Shown piece after piece: positions 1-8,008 of a DNA stretch of 64,000 nucleotides. The number at the start of each line of letters is the position of its first letter. Position 1 is the stretch's first letter. Source of the stretch: Nocardia inohanensis NBRC 100128. Lineage in GTDB: Bacteria > Actinomycetota > Actinomycetes > Mycobacteriales > Mycobacteriaceae. The position numbers were made by a program, and so were the translations under genes. A model generated the notes under the pieces. That model had not been told where the DNA came from. It made no database searches and saw nothing but the letters and a program-made list of their open reading frames with translations. The stretch is taken from positions 1 to 64,000 of the forward strand of contig NZ_BDBK01000007.1 of NCBI RefSeq assembly GCF_001612945.1, read 5' to 3'.

Positions 1-2
1 GA

Positions 3-1145
3 TTACTTGCGGACCACGGTTTCCCAGCCGGTGACGGTCTCGGGCAGGCGGGGGGCCGGGCCGGTGTAGATGGCGGCGGGGCGCACCAGCTTGCCGAGCT
101 TCTTCTGTTCGAGGATGTGCGCGCACCAGCCGGCGGTGCGGCCACAGGTGAACATGGCGGGCATCATATGGGCGGGGACCTCGGCGAAGTCGAGGATCAC
201 GGCGGCCCAGAATTCGACGTTGGTCTCGATGGCGCGGTCGGGGCGGCGCTCGCGGAGTTCGGCGAGGGCGGCCTGTTCCAGCGCCGCGGCCACTTCGTAG
301 CGCGGGGCGTCGAGGCGCTTGGCGGTCTCGCGCAGCACCTTGGCGCGCGGATCCTGGGCGCGGTAGACGCGGTGGCCGAAGCCCATCAGCTTCTCTTTGC
401 GGTCCAGGATGCCCTTGACCAGAGCCCGTGCGTCACCGGTCTTTTCGACGGCTTCGATCATCGGGAGCACGCGGGCGGGCGCGCCGCCGTGCAGCGGGCC
501 GGACATGGCGCCGATCGCACCGGAGAGCGAGGCCGCCACATCCGCGCCGGTGGAGGCGATCACACGCGCGGTGAAGGTGGAGGCGTTCATGCCGTGCTCG
601 GCCGCGGACACCCAGTAGGCGTCGATGGCCTCGGTGTGGCGCGGGTCCGGGTCACCCTTCCAGCGGGTCATGAACCGCTCGGTAATGGTGGCCGACTCGT
701 CGATCTTCTGCTGCGGCACGGCCGGCTGGTAGATGCCGCGCGCGGACTGCGCGACATAGGACAGCGCCATCACCGAGGCGCGCGCGAGGTTCTCGCGGGC
801 GGTGTCGTCGTCGATGTCCAGCAGCGGCTGGTAACCCCAGATGGGGGCGAGCATGGCGAGCCCGGCCTGCACGTCGACGCGGACGTCGCCGGTGTGGATG
901 GGCAGCGGGAAGGGTTCGGCGGGCGGCAGGCCGCGACCAAATTCACCGTCCACGAGCAGGGCCCAGACGTCGCCGAAGGTGACGCGGTTGCCGACCAGAT
1001 CCTCGATGTCGACGCCGCGGTACCGCAGCGCGCCGCCGTCCTTGTCCGGTTCGGCGATATCGGTGGTGAAGGCGACCACGCCTTCGAGACCGCTGACGAA
1101 GTCGACTGGGACGACTGAGCTGGGAACCGCAGCGCTGGCAGTCAT
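3..1145 (-). CDS. citA: Citrate synthase 2 (CitA type)
   Basis: Condenses oxaloacetate and acetyl-CoA to citrate. The 380 residues carry the citrate synthase signatures around His219 (SGPLHGGAP) and His258 (MGFGHRVYR). The third catalytic position, Asp in most family members (NVDF), is Glu311 here (TNVEFW). The ATG is preceded by AAGGAGAG at good spacing. It diverges from pdxH and lies 2.5 kb from the longer gltA2, the same citA/gltA2 neighbourhood as in mycobacteria. The second paralog could act as a 2-methylcitrate synthase, but the sequence alone does not decide this. Confidence 0.93.
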   Translation of the reverse strand: MTASAAVPSSVVPVDFVSGLEGVVAFTTDIAEPDKDGGALRYRGVDIEDLVGNRVTFGDVWALLVDGEFGRGLPPAEPFPLPIHTGDVRVDVQAGLAMLAPIWGYQPLLDIDDDTARENLARASVMALSYVAQSARGIYQPAVPQQKIDESATITERFMTRWKGDPDPRHTEAIDAYWVSAAEHGMNASTFTARVIASTGADVAASLSGAIGAMSGPLHGGAPARVLPMIEAVEKTGDARALVKGILDRKEKLMGFGHRVYRAQDPRAKVLRETAKRLDAPRYEVAAALEQAALAELRERRPDRAIETNVEFWAAVILDFAEVPAHMMPAMFTCGRTAGWCAHILEQKKLGKLVRPAAIYTGPAPRLPETVTGWETVVRK

Positions 1146-1232
1146 GTAGTGACTCTCCTTGCAAATCGGGCCGCCCGATCTCTGGGCAGCCTCGCCGATC
1201 TCCTAGACCTTAACGCGCGCATTACTGCGGAG

Positions 1233-1245
1233 TAACGTCTGGTCC
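1233..1245 (+). promoter_or_regulatory. Candidate leaderless promoter of pdxH
   Basis: TAACGT (1233-1238) fits the actinobacterial -10 pattern TANNNT and ends 7 nt before the pdxH ATG, so transcription would start at the start codon. No ribosome binding site is visible. A small inverted repeat, TTACT-GCGG-AGTAA (1222-1235), overlaps it. Confidence 0.45.
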
Positions 1246-1971
1246 ATGGTTGACCAGGAGAAATTCGCCACTTCCGAGCTCGATATCGCCGCCATGCGGG
1301 TGGAGTACGGGGTGGACCAGGGTGACAATCATCCGGGCCTGGAAACCGACCTTGACGAGAGCTGGCTGGCCGACGGCTGGGAGCCCTTGCTGCGCAATTG
1401 GATCGAACACGCCACCAGCGCCGGGGTCACCGATCCGAACGCCATGGTGCTGGCGACGGTGGAGCTCACCGATTCCGGGCCGCGCCCGGCCACCCGCACC
1501 GTGCTGTGCAAGGGTCTCTCCCCCGAGGGTGTGACTTTTTACACGAATTACGAATCGTTCAAGGGGCGGGCGCTGACCGAAACCCCGTACGCGTCGGCCA
1601 CCTTCGTCTGGCCCGCGCTGGGCCGCCAGGTCACCGCGCGCGGTCCGGTGCGGCGGGTCGCGCCCGAGCTCACCGAGGTCTACTGGCGATCGCGGCCGCG
1701 CGGTTCGCAATTGGGCGCATGGGCCTCCCGGCAATCCCGGCCGATCGCCTCCCGCGTCCAGCTGGACCAACAATTGACCGAGGTCACCGCGCGTTTCGAA
1801 GGTGTGGACGCGATCCCGGTGCCGCCGTTCTGGGGCGGTTTCCTGCTCCAGCCCGAGACCCTCGAGTTCTGGCAGGGCCGCCGCAGCCGCATGCACAACC
1901 GCCTGCGCGTCACCTTGGAGGCGGGCGACACCAACGTCAGCGCCATGAAAGTCGAACGCCTGCAACCCTGA
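1246..1971 (+). CDS. pdxH: Pyridoxine/pyridoxamine 5'-phosphate oxidase
   Basis: FMN-dependent oxidase making pyridoxal 5'-phosphate from pyridoxamine or pyridoxine phosphate, the last step of vitamin B6 synthesis and salvage. Family motifs run in order through the 241 residues: [46 protein letters not shown] and [13 protein letters not shown] near the C terminus. The family is usually 210-260 residues. The ATG has no ribosome binding site but sits 7 nt after a -10-like hexamer. Divergent from citA. The 139 bp up to the next gene contain a partial copy (around 1992) of the palindromic repeat seen elsewhere in the window. Confidence 0.95.
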   Translation: MVDQEKFATSELDIAAMRVEYGVDQGDNHPGLETDLDESWLADGWEPLLRNWIEHATSAGVTDPNAMVLATVELTDSGPRPATRTVLCKGLSPEGVTFYTNYESFKGRALTETPYASATFVWPALGRQVTARGPVRRVAPELTEVYWRSRPRGSQLGAWASRQSRPIASRVQLDQQLTEVTARFEGVDAIPVPPFWGGFLLQPETLEFWQGRRSRMHNRLRVTLEAGDTNVSAMKVERLQP

Positions 1972-2097
1972 TCAGGCGTTCCCGCTGCCGGGGTCAGAGG
2001 CGAAGCCCCTGAGAGTTGCCTTTCGAGCTTGATCGCAATAGTTCGAGTCGTGGGATGAATCACCGGTAAATGACTGCCGCCAGGCAATTCGTGGCGT

Positions 2098-2110
2098 TAA
2101 TCTCACGCCG
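2098..2110 (+). promoter_or_regulatory. Candidate leaderless promoter of MFS gene
   Basis: TAATCT (2098-2103) followed by 7 nt and the GTG start at 2111. This is the same hexamer-to-start distance as at several other genes here that lack a Shine-Dalgarno sequence. Confidence 0.45.
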
Positions 2111-3391
2111 GTGAAAGTGCTCGCCGATATAACTCCGCTCCGGAACCCCGACTATCGCCGCCTGTGGACCACCGGCGTCGTCACCGTCATCGGAGCGCAG
2201 CTGTCGGTCGTAGCCGTGCCCAAGCAGCTGTACGACATCACCCACAGCTCCGGCTATGTCGGCCTCGCCGGACTCTTCGGCCTCATCCCCCTGATCATCT
2301 TCGGTCTCTGGGGCGGCGCCCTCGCCGATGTGATGGACCGCCGCAAACTGCTGCTCATCACCAGCGCCGGCACCGGCCTCACCGCCCTGGCCTTCTGGGC
2401 CCAGGCCGCCGCGGGCCTGAACAATGTCTGGCTGGTGCTCGGCCTCTTCGCCGTCCAGCAAGCCTGTTTCGCGGTCAACCAGCCCGCCCGCAGCGCGATC
2501 TACCCGCGCCTGCTGCCCGAAGACCAACTGCCCGCGGCCAATTCGCTCGCCATGACGGTCATGCAGTTCGGCGCGATCGCGGGCCCCGTGGTGGCGGGCA
2601 TGCTGATCCCGGTCGCCGGCCTGTCCACCCTCTATCTCCTCGATGCCGTCGCCCTGCTCGCAACCCTGTGGGCCACTTGGAAACTCCCGCCCATCCCGCC
2701 CACCGGCACCGCCCGCCGCGCCGGCCTGCGCGAGGTCGCCGACGGCTTCGTCTACCTGGCCACCCAGCGAATCCTGCTGGCCTCCTTCGCCGTAGACGTG
2801 GTCGCCATGGTCTTCGGCATGCCCCGCGCCCTGTTCCCCGAGATCGCGCACGACACCTTCCCCGGCGGCAATGACGGCGGCACCGCCCTGGGCCTGCTCT
2901 TCGCCGCCATGTCGGTCGGCGCGGTGCTGGGCGGCGTCTTCTCCGGCTGGCTCTCCCGCATTCGCCGCCAGGGCCTGGCCGTGGTGATCCTCATCGTGCT
3001 GTGGGGCATCGGCATGATCGGCTTCGGCCTGGCGGTCGGCGCGGCCGGCCACACCCTCAGCACCACCGTCGCCCTCTGGATCGCCTTCTCCTGCCTGGCA
3101 TTCGGCGGCGCGGTCGACATGTTCTCCGCCGCGCTGCGCACCACCATGCTGCAATCGGTGGCCACCGACGAGATGCGCGGCCGCCTCCAGGGCGTATTCA
3201 TCGTCGTCGTGGCGGGTGGACCACGCATCGGTGATGTTGCGCACGGTTTCGCGGCGGCGGCGGTGGGTACCGCGGCGGCCGCCGCCGGGGGTGGCGTACT
3301 GGTCGTGATCGGCATGGTGATCTCCGCGCTGATCTTCCCCGCCTTCGTGCGCTACCGGGTCGCGCGTGCGCATTCGGTGGTCGCGGCCTGA
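2111..3391 (+). CDS. MFS exporter, EntS-like
   Basis: Integral membrane transporter of the major facilitator superfamily, 426 residues, with about 12 hydrophobic segments. The loop after the second helix reads GALADVMDRRKLL, the family motif A, and the region around QPARSAIYPRLLP is typical of the EntS/transmembrane secretion effector (MFS_3) group. That group includes siderophore and drug exporters. The GTG start lies after a leaderless-type -10. No IdeR-like box is visible upstream, so a link to the siderophore genes 40 kb away is only a possibility. Substrate unknown. Confidence 0.8.
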   Translation: MKVLADITPLRNPDYRRLWTTGVVTVIGAQLSVVAVPKQLYDITHSSGYVGLAGLFGLIPLIIFGLWGGALADVMDRRKLLLITSAGTGLTALAFWAQAAAGLNNVWLVLGLFAVQQACFAVNQPARSAIYPRLLPEDQLPAANSLAMTVMQFGAIAGPVVAGMLIPVAGLSTLYLLDAVALLATLWATWKLPPIPPTGTARRAGLREVADGFVYLATQRILLASFAVDVVAMVFGMPRALFPEIAHDTFPGGNDGGTALGLLFAAMSVGAVLGGVFSGWLSRIRRQGLAVVILIVLWGIGMIGFGLAVGAAGHTLSTTVALWIAFSCLAFGGAVDMFSAALRTTMLQSVATDEMRGRLQGVFIVVVAGGPRIGDVAHGFAAAAVGTAAAAAGGGVLVVIGMVISALIFPAFVRYRVARAHSVVAA

Positions 3392-3650
3392 CCCGTCCTA
3401 CGGGCAGTTCGACATTCACCGAAGGCCGCTCATCCGGGAGCCTGCCGCGTCGATCATTCCGGGGGCGCGGCGCGTTCATGCCGATAGCACATGACCGCAC
3501 CGCACCTCACCTCGTAACGGGGTGACTGTGAGGTAGTAAAGGGTGACCCTCATTAGTCGGGCGTAACGCCCAGCGGCTAGCGTTGACTCAAGCGCATCGT
3601 GCGCCACCGCGTCCGGTGCCTACGGTTTCAAGCCTGAGAGGGATCCTTCC
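3392..3650 (+). promoter_or_regulatory. gltA2 upstream region with palindrome
   Basis: This 259-bp gene-free stretch holds a perfect inverted repeat, GGGCGT-A-ACGCCC (3559-3571), about 80 nt before gltA2. A possible -10 (TAGCGT) follows the palindrome. GAGAGGG lies just upstream of the GTG start. The palindrome is a candidate regulator site. No known consensus is assigned. Confidence 0.35.
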
Positions 3651-4964
3651 GTGCCCGCTGAGAACATCATCAACGTCGACGACGACGCCAAGCCGGTACT
3701 CACCTACCCCGGCGGCGAGTACCCGATGACCGTCGCCAAGGCCGTCGAGGGCAATGACGGAATCGACCTGGGCAAGCTGCTCGCCAGCACCGGGTACGTG
3801 ACCTACGACCCCGGCTTCATGAACACCGCGTCGACCAAGTCGGCCATCACCTACATCGACGGTGAAGCGGGCATCCTGCGCTACCGCGGTTACCCGATCG
3901 AGCAGCTGGCCGGGAAGTCGACCTTCATCGAGGTCTCCTACCTCCTCATCTACGGCGAGCTGCCGACCCAGGCCCAGCTCGACGACTTCACCAACCGGAT
4001 CCGCCGGCACACCCTGCTGCACGAGGATCTGAAGCGCTTCTTCGACGGCTTCCCGCGCAACGCGCACCCGATGCCGGTGCTGTCGTCCGCGGTGAACGCG
4101 CTCTCGGCCTACTACCAGGATTCGCTGGACCCGCGCGATCCCGAGCAGGTCGAGCTCTCCACCATCCGCCTGCTGGCCAAGCTGCCGACCATCGCGGCCT
4201 ACGCCTACAAGAAGTCGGTCGGTCAGCCGTTCCTCTACCCGGACAACTCGCTGTCGCTGGTGGAGAACTTCCTGCGGATGACCTTCGGCTTCCCGGCCGA
4301 GCCGTACGAGGTCGACCCCGAGGTCGCCGCGGCGCTGGACATGCTGCTGATCCTGCACGCCGATCACGAGCAGAACTGCTCCACCTCGACCGTGCGCCTG
4401 GTCGGCTCCTCCGACGCCAACCTGTTCACCTCGGTGTCCGGCGGCATCAACGCGCTGTGGGGCCCGCTGCACGGCGGCGCCAACCAGGCCGTGCTGGAGA
4501 TGCTGGACGAGATCAAGGCCAATGGCGGTGACGTCAAGGAGTTCGTCCGCAAGGTCAAGAACAAGGAAGACGGCGTGAAGCTGATGGGCTTCGGGCACCG
4601 CGTCTACCGCAACTACGACCCGCGCGCGACCCTGGTCAAGAAGGTCGCCGACAGCATCCTGGCCAAGATCGGCGGCGACGACCAGCTGCTCGACATCGCC
4701 AAGGCGCTGGAAGAGGCCGCGCTCACCGATGACTACTTCATCGAGCGTCGCCTGTACCCGAACGTCGACTTCTACACCGGCGTCATCTACCGCGCGATGG
4801 GCTTCCCGACCCGCATGTTCACCGTGCTGTTCGCCATGGGCCGGCTGCCGGGCTGGATCGCGCACTGGCGTGAGATGCACTCCGAGCCGCTGAAGATCGG
4901 CCGTCCGCGCCAGATCTACACCGGTTACGGTGAGCGCGACTACCACGACATCAGCGGCCGCTGA
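3651..4964 (+). CDS. gltA2: Citrate synthase (type II, GltA)
   Basis: Main TCA-cycle citrate synthase, 437 residues, matching the usual length of the hexameric bacterial type II enzymes. The catalytic triad is visible: His274 in GGINALWGPLHGGANQA, His316 in MGFGHRVYRNYDPRA and Asp373 in YPNVDFYTG. The conserved RLPGWIAHWREM segment lies near the C terminus. The GTG start is preceded by a purine-rich GAGAGGG. The gene is closed by a very strong hairpin at 4988-5023 and a second intrinsic terminator at 5059-5090. Confidence 0.97.
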   Translation: MPAENIINVDDDAKPVLTYPGGEYPMTVAKAVEGNDGIDLGKLLASTGYVTYDPGFMNTASTKSAITYIDGEAGILRYRGYPIEQLAGKSTFIEVSYLLIYGELPTQAQLDDFTNRIRRHTLLHEDLKRFFDGFPRNAHPMPVLSSAVNALSAYYQDSLDPRDPEQVELSTIRLLAKLPTIAAYAYKKSVGQPFLYPDNSLSLVENFLRMTFGFPAEPYEVDPEVAAALDMLLILHADHEQNCSTSTVRLVGSSDANLFTSVSGGINALWGPLHGGANQAVLEMLDEIKANGGDVKEFVRKVKNKEDGVKLMGFGHRVYRNYDPRATLVKKVADSILAKIGGDDQLLDIAKALEEAALTDDYFIERRLYPNVDFYTGVIYRAMGFPTRMFTVLFAMGRLPGWIAHWREMHSEPLKIGRPRQIYTGYGERDYHDISGR

Positions 4965-4987
4965 TGCGCTGACGCGCAATAGTTTTC

Positions 4988-5023
4988 GGCTCCGCCCGCA
5001 CCGATTCCGGTGCGGGCGGAGCC
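4988..5023 (+). terminator. 16-bp perfect hairpin after gltA2
   Basis: GGCTCCGCCCGCACCG (4988-5003) pairs without mismatch with 5008-5023 around a 4-nt loop, 23 nt after the gltA2 stop. It is followed by ATTT rather than a long T run. Confidence 0.85.
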
Positions 5024-5058
5024 ATTTCGGCGGGGCTCGGCCCAACCCACCCGTCCAC

Positions 5059-5090
5059 CCCCGCCGCCACATCGTGGCGGCGGGGTTTTT
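5059..5090 (+). terminator. Intrinsic terminator with T run
   Basis: CCCCGCCGCCAC (5059-5070) pairs perfectly with 5074-5085 around ATC and is followed by TTTTT (5086-5090). This is the second terminator in tandem after gltA2. Confidence 0.85.
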
Positions 5091-5193
5091 CGTTTACAAG
5101 AAAGCTTTAAGCGTCTTGTTGGCCGCGCCCGGCATTGTTCTTCTTGCGAGGCCGACCACCGGCCCCGCAACGGGGGGAAGTTGGGGGGAAGGC

Positions 5194-5236
5194 CCCGGAG
5201 GCACCTGTCACGGCGGGGAGGACAGGTGCCTCCGGG
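5194..5236. terminator. Third strong hairpin, upstream of eis-like gene
   Basis: CCCGGAGGCACCTGTC (5194-5209) pairs perfectly with 5221-5236 across an 11-nt loop, and TGTTCTTTT follows. It ends 58 nt before the eis-like start, so it could be a third terminator or an element in the 5' region of that gene. Confidence 0.55.
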
Positions 5237-5294
5237 TGTTCTTTTCGATCGGAAATATTCGGATGCGGCGCGATCGCCGACCTGTCATCGTCGG

Positions 5295-6506
5295 ATGATG
5301 GCATCCCCGAATGGCGTCACGATCCGTTCGGCCACCGAGGACGACTGGCCGCAGATCAACGAACTTATCGAAACCTGCTTCGGCTTCCGGAACGTTCCCG
5401 AAGAGATCCCCATCAAGAAGGAAATCTTCCCGATCGACCGCGCCCTGGTCGCCGTCGACGACGGCCGCATCGTCGGCCACACCGCCGACCGGCACATGAC
5501 CCTCACCGTTCCCGGCGAGCGCATCGCCGAGGTCTGCGGCGTCTCCGGCGTGGTGGTCGCGCCGACCCATCGGCGCCGCGGCATCCTGCGCTCGCTCTAC
5601 ACCGAGCTGCATCAGCGCGTCGAGGACGAGGGTCTCCCGCTGACCGTCTTCACCGCCAGCGAGGGCACCATCTACGGCCGCTTCGGTTACGGCCCCAGCA
5701 TGGTGGTGCAGTCCATCACCATCGATCGCACCAAAGCCGTATTCCGCTCCACCACACCGGATCCCGGCGGCGTGCGAATGGAATCCCCGGCGGCGGCCCG
5801 CCCGCACGTGGAGGAGATCTACGACCGCTGGCGGCGGCTGATCCCCGGCGCACAGGTCCGGCCGGCGGCCGACTGGAACCTGATGTTCACCGACTCCGAA
5901 GCGCATCGGCACGGTGCGACAAGCCTTTTCGCGCTCACCCACCCCGACGGCTATGCGCTCTACCGCCGGGACTGGCGGGAGAACGATCAGGCCGTCGCGA
6001 TCGTGACGGAGTTCCGCGCCGTCACCCCCGAGGCGCATATCGCGCTGTGGCGGGTGCTGCTGAGCTTGGACCTGGTCGGCAAGGTGGAGGCGGACATCGC
6101 CCCGGACGATCCACTCCCCTACCTGCTGACCGACCCGCGACTGGTGAAGCCCGGCAGCCGCTGGGACGGGCTGTGGACCCGGCTGATGGACGTGCCCGCC
6201 GCGCTCGGCGCGCGCGACTACGCGACGGACCTGGATCTGGTTGTGGCAGTGGAGGATCCGTTCCGCGATGCGGGCGGCAACTTCGCGCTGCGGGTCCGGG
6301 ACGGCGTGCCGGAGTGCGAATCGACCACCAGAACACCGGATATCGAGCTCGGAATCGATGTGCTGGGTAGTCTGTACTTCGGTGCGCATCGAGCGCGAGT
6401 CTTCGCTGCCGCCAATAGAATCCAAGCCAAGGATCCAGACGTCCTGCGCGCCTTCGACGCCGCGTTCGTTCCCGAACGCGAACCGCAGATCGGCTGGTTC
6501 TTCTGA
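5295..6506 (+). CDS. eis: Eis-type GNAT N-acetyltransferase
   Basis: Acetyl-CoA-dependent N-acetyltransferase of the Eis family, which modifies aminoglycosides and lysine side chains in mycobacteria. 403 residues from ATG 5295, or 402 from the adjacent ATG 5298. The acetyl-CoA loop VVVAPTHRRRGILRSLY and the EGTIYGRFGYG segment, which holds the family's catalytic Tyr, lie in the first half. A second GNAT-like lobe and a sterol-carrier-like C-terminal domain follow. The protein ends in GWFF, so the C-terminal Phe carboxylate used as general base in Eis is retained. The open frame extends further upstream, but that part is hairpin DNA and was excluded. Confidence 0.88.
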   Translation: MMASPNGVTIRSATEDDWPQINELIETCFGFRNVPEEIPIKKEIFPIDRALVAVDDGRIVGHTADRHMTLTVPGERIAEVCGVSGVVVAPTHRRRGILRSLYTELHQRVEDEGLPLTVFTASEGTIYGRFGYGPSMVVQSITIDRTKAVFRSTTPDPGGVRMESPAAARPHVEEIYDRWRRLIPGAQVRPAADWNLMFTDSEAHRHGATSLFALTHPDGYALYRRDWRENDQAVAIVTEFRAVTPEAHIALWRVLLSLDLVGKVEADIAPDDPLPYLLTDPRLVKPGSRWDGLWTRLMDVPAALGARDYATDLDLVVAVEDPFRDAGGNFALRVRDGVPECESTTRTPDIELGIDVLGSLYFGAHRARVFAAANRIQAKDPDVLRAFDAAFVPEREPQIGWFF

Positions 6507-6631
6507 GTTCCCCCTGCAAGGGAAACCAGGGCCGGGCGGTGTCAGCGATGGCGCCGCCCGGCCTTTCCCGCGGCGGCGAATCAGGGTTTTCCCGGTGGTC
6601 AGGCAGGCCGGTGCGCTGGCATGCTGGAGCC

Positions 6632-7030
6632 ATGAAACCCATCCAGCTGATTCTGAACGTCCTGTGGTTCGTCCTGGTCGGATTCTGGATGGCGCTGGGC
6701 TACGTGGTGGCGGGCCTGATCTGCTGCATCCTGATCATCACGATCCCGTGGGGCATCGCGTCCTTCAGGATCGCCTCGTTCGTGCTGTGGCCGTTCGGAC
6801 GCGAGGCGGTGGAGAAGCCCGGGGCGGGCGTGCCGTCCATGCTCGGCAATATCGTCTGGATCGTCGTGGCGGGCTGGTGGCTGGCGCTGGGGCATCTGTT
6901 CACCAGCATCGCGCTCGCCATCACCATCATCGGAATCCCGTTCGCCTGGGCCAACCTGAAGCTGATCCCGATCTCGCTGTTCCCCCTCGGCCGCGAGATC
7001 GTCCCCAGCGACCGGGCTTTCGGGTCCTAG
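6632..7030 (+). CDS. YccF domain inner-membrane protein
   Basis: Small integral membrane protein of 132 residues with two tandem YccF (formerly DUF307) repeats. The first runs LNVLWFVLVGFWMALGY to ITIPWGIASFR and the second LGNIVWIVVAGWWLALGH to IIGIPFAWANLKL. Each gives hydrophobic helices, and PFG and PLGREIVP close the repeats. Molecular function is unknown in the family. ATG 6632 fits the start of the first repeat. Earlier in-frame codons were rejected because they precede the hydrophobic segment without similarity to the family. Confidence 0.85.
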   Translation: MKPIQLILNVLWFVLVGFWMALGYVVAGLICCILIITIPWGIASFRIASFVLWPFGREAVEKPGAGVPSMLGNIVWIVVAGWWLALGHLFTSIALAITIIGIPFAWANLKLIPISLFPLGREIVPSDRAFGS

Positions 7031-7034
7031 TCCC

Positions 7035-7128
7035 GCCCATGGGGTTTCAGGGCTTGCCCGAACGGCCCCGGGATCGTGTCCGCGCCCATCCCATGGGTTT
7101 CAGGGGCTTGTCCCTGAGGGTCCCGGGA
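7035..7128. repeat. Two imperfect copies of GGGTTTCAGGG palindromic repeat
   Basis: Copy 1 (about 7035-7072) and copy 2 (about 7084-7127) share the order CCCAT, GGGTTTCAGGG, CTTG, CCC and CCCGGGA. In copy 2, CAGGG-GCTTGT-CCCTG forms a stem-loop. The same core occurs at 29236 and, reversed, at 63025. Located between the convergent yccF and marR genes. Confidence 0.7.
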
Positions 7129-7134
7129 GTGGGA

Positions 7135-7572
7135 TTACTCCGATTCGTCGACGATCTGCTTCATGATGCCCACGGCCTCTTCCAGGACGGCGATCTGCTC
7201 GGCGCGCAGGCCCGAGAGCTGATCGGTCATCCAGGCTTCACGCGCCTGGTTCTCGTCGGCGATGAGGGCGCGGCCGGCGTCGGAGAGCGACACGATGATC
7301 TGCCGCCCGTCGGTGGGGTGCGGGTTGCGTTCCACCAGGCTCATCTCCGACAGCGAGGCGATGACCCTGGTCATGGAGGGCGGCTGGACGCGCTCCTTGG
7401 CGGCGAGCGCGCCCGGCGTCATCGACCCTTCGCGATTGAGCGTCGCGAGCGCCGACAGCTGGGTCAGCGAAATCTGGGCATCGGCGCGCCTACCGCGCAA
7501 ATGTCGCGTCAAGCGCACCACCGCCAGCGAGAGGTCACCGGCGAGCGCTCGAATATCGGAAGGCGTTGTCAC
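7135..7572 (-). CDS. MarR family transcriptional regulator
   Basis: Winged-helix DNA-binding repressor of 145 residues. The MarR core is visible: an N-terminal dimerisation helix, SLTQLSALATLNREGSMTPGALAAKERVQPPSMTRVIASL as the helix-turn-helix, and the wing with NPHPTDGRQIIVSLSDAGR. GTG start at 7572. It is divergent from the DUF2530 gene. In M. tuberculosis the pair Rv0880 (MarR) and Rv0879c has the same relation. The regulated genes are unknown; the divergent neighbour is the natural candidate. Confidence 0.92.
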   Translation of the reverse strand: MTTPSDIRALAGDLSLAVVRLTRHLRGRRADAQISLTQLSALATLNREGSMTPGALAAKERVQPPSMTRVIASLSEMSLVERNPHPTDGRQIIVSLSDAGRALIADENQAREAWMTDQLSGLRAEQIAVLEEAVGIMKQIVDESE

Positions 7573-7753
7573 AGAGGCAAACGATACGTGACGCCTCGCG
7601 CACGGGTCGGGTGTTCGCGTTGTCCGGCCCGCACGGTCTCCACCTGCGGCGTCCCCCGCGCCACCAGTGCGCGAACCTACCGGTACGCAAGCCGAATGTT
7701 CGCGGCGGAACGGGCACCGGGCCGCGCGCCGGGCATGCCCCGCGCCCGCGCTC

Positions 7754-7766
7754 TAGGCTGGAGCGC
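7754..7766 (+). promoter_or_regulatory. Candidate leaderless promoter of DUF2530 gene
   Basis: TAGGCT (7754-7759), 7 nt, then the GTG start at 7767. No Shine-Dalgarno sequence at suitable spacing. Confidence 0.4.
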
Positions 7767-8006
7767 GTGACCCAGCCCGTCCCCCAGATCCCGCCGCGCC
7801 TTACCGACCCGCGCCCGGTGCTGGCCGTCGGCTCCCTCGCGTTCCTCGTCGCCACCATCGTGGTGTGGCTGAACGACGCCTGGGCCACCGCCCGCCCGAT
7901 CTGCCTGATGGGCATGGCGGTGGGCCTGCTCGGCTACACCATCTTCGCCATCCAGCGCCGCAGCGCGCGCCGCGGCGACAAGGGCGCGCAGCTCGGCCTG
8001 GATTAG
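7767..8006 (+). CDS. DUF2530 small membrane protein
   Basis: 79-residue protein with two predicted transmembrane helices (VLAVGSLAFLVATIVVWL and ICLMGMAVGLLGYTIFAI) and a basic C-terminal tail beginning QRRSARRG. This pattern matches the actinobacterial DUF2530 family (Rv0879c-like). Function unknown. The GTG start was chosen because the N-terminal PQIPPRLTDPRPVL matches the family start and a -10 hexamer lies 7 nt upstream. It converges on the ceramidase gene with only 2 bp between the stops. Confidence 0.8.
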   Translation: MTQPVPQIPPRLTDPRPVLAVGSLAFLVATIVVWLNDAWATARPICLMGMAVGLLGYTIFAIQRRSARRGDKGAQLGLD

Positions 8007-8008
8007 CT

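Noticed and set aside
117..1118. Long plus-strand open frame opposite citA
   Set aside because: It is the antisense shadow of a clear citrate synthase in high-GC DNA; its composition (Gly/Arg/Val-rich) matches no protein.
5010..5294. Upstream extension of the eis-like reading frame
   Set aside because: It covers two terminator hairpins and is translated as Pro/Arg-rich sequence unrelated to Eis; the ATG at 5295 gives the family's normal length.
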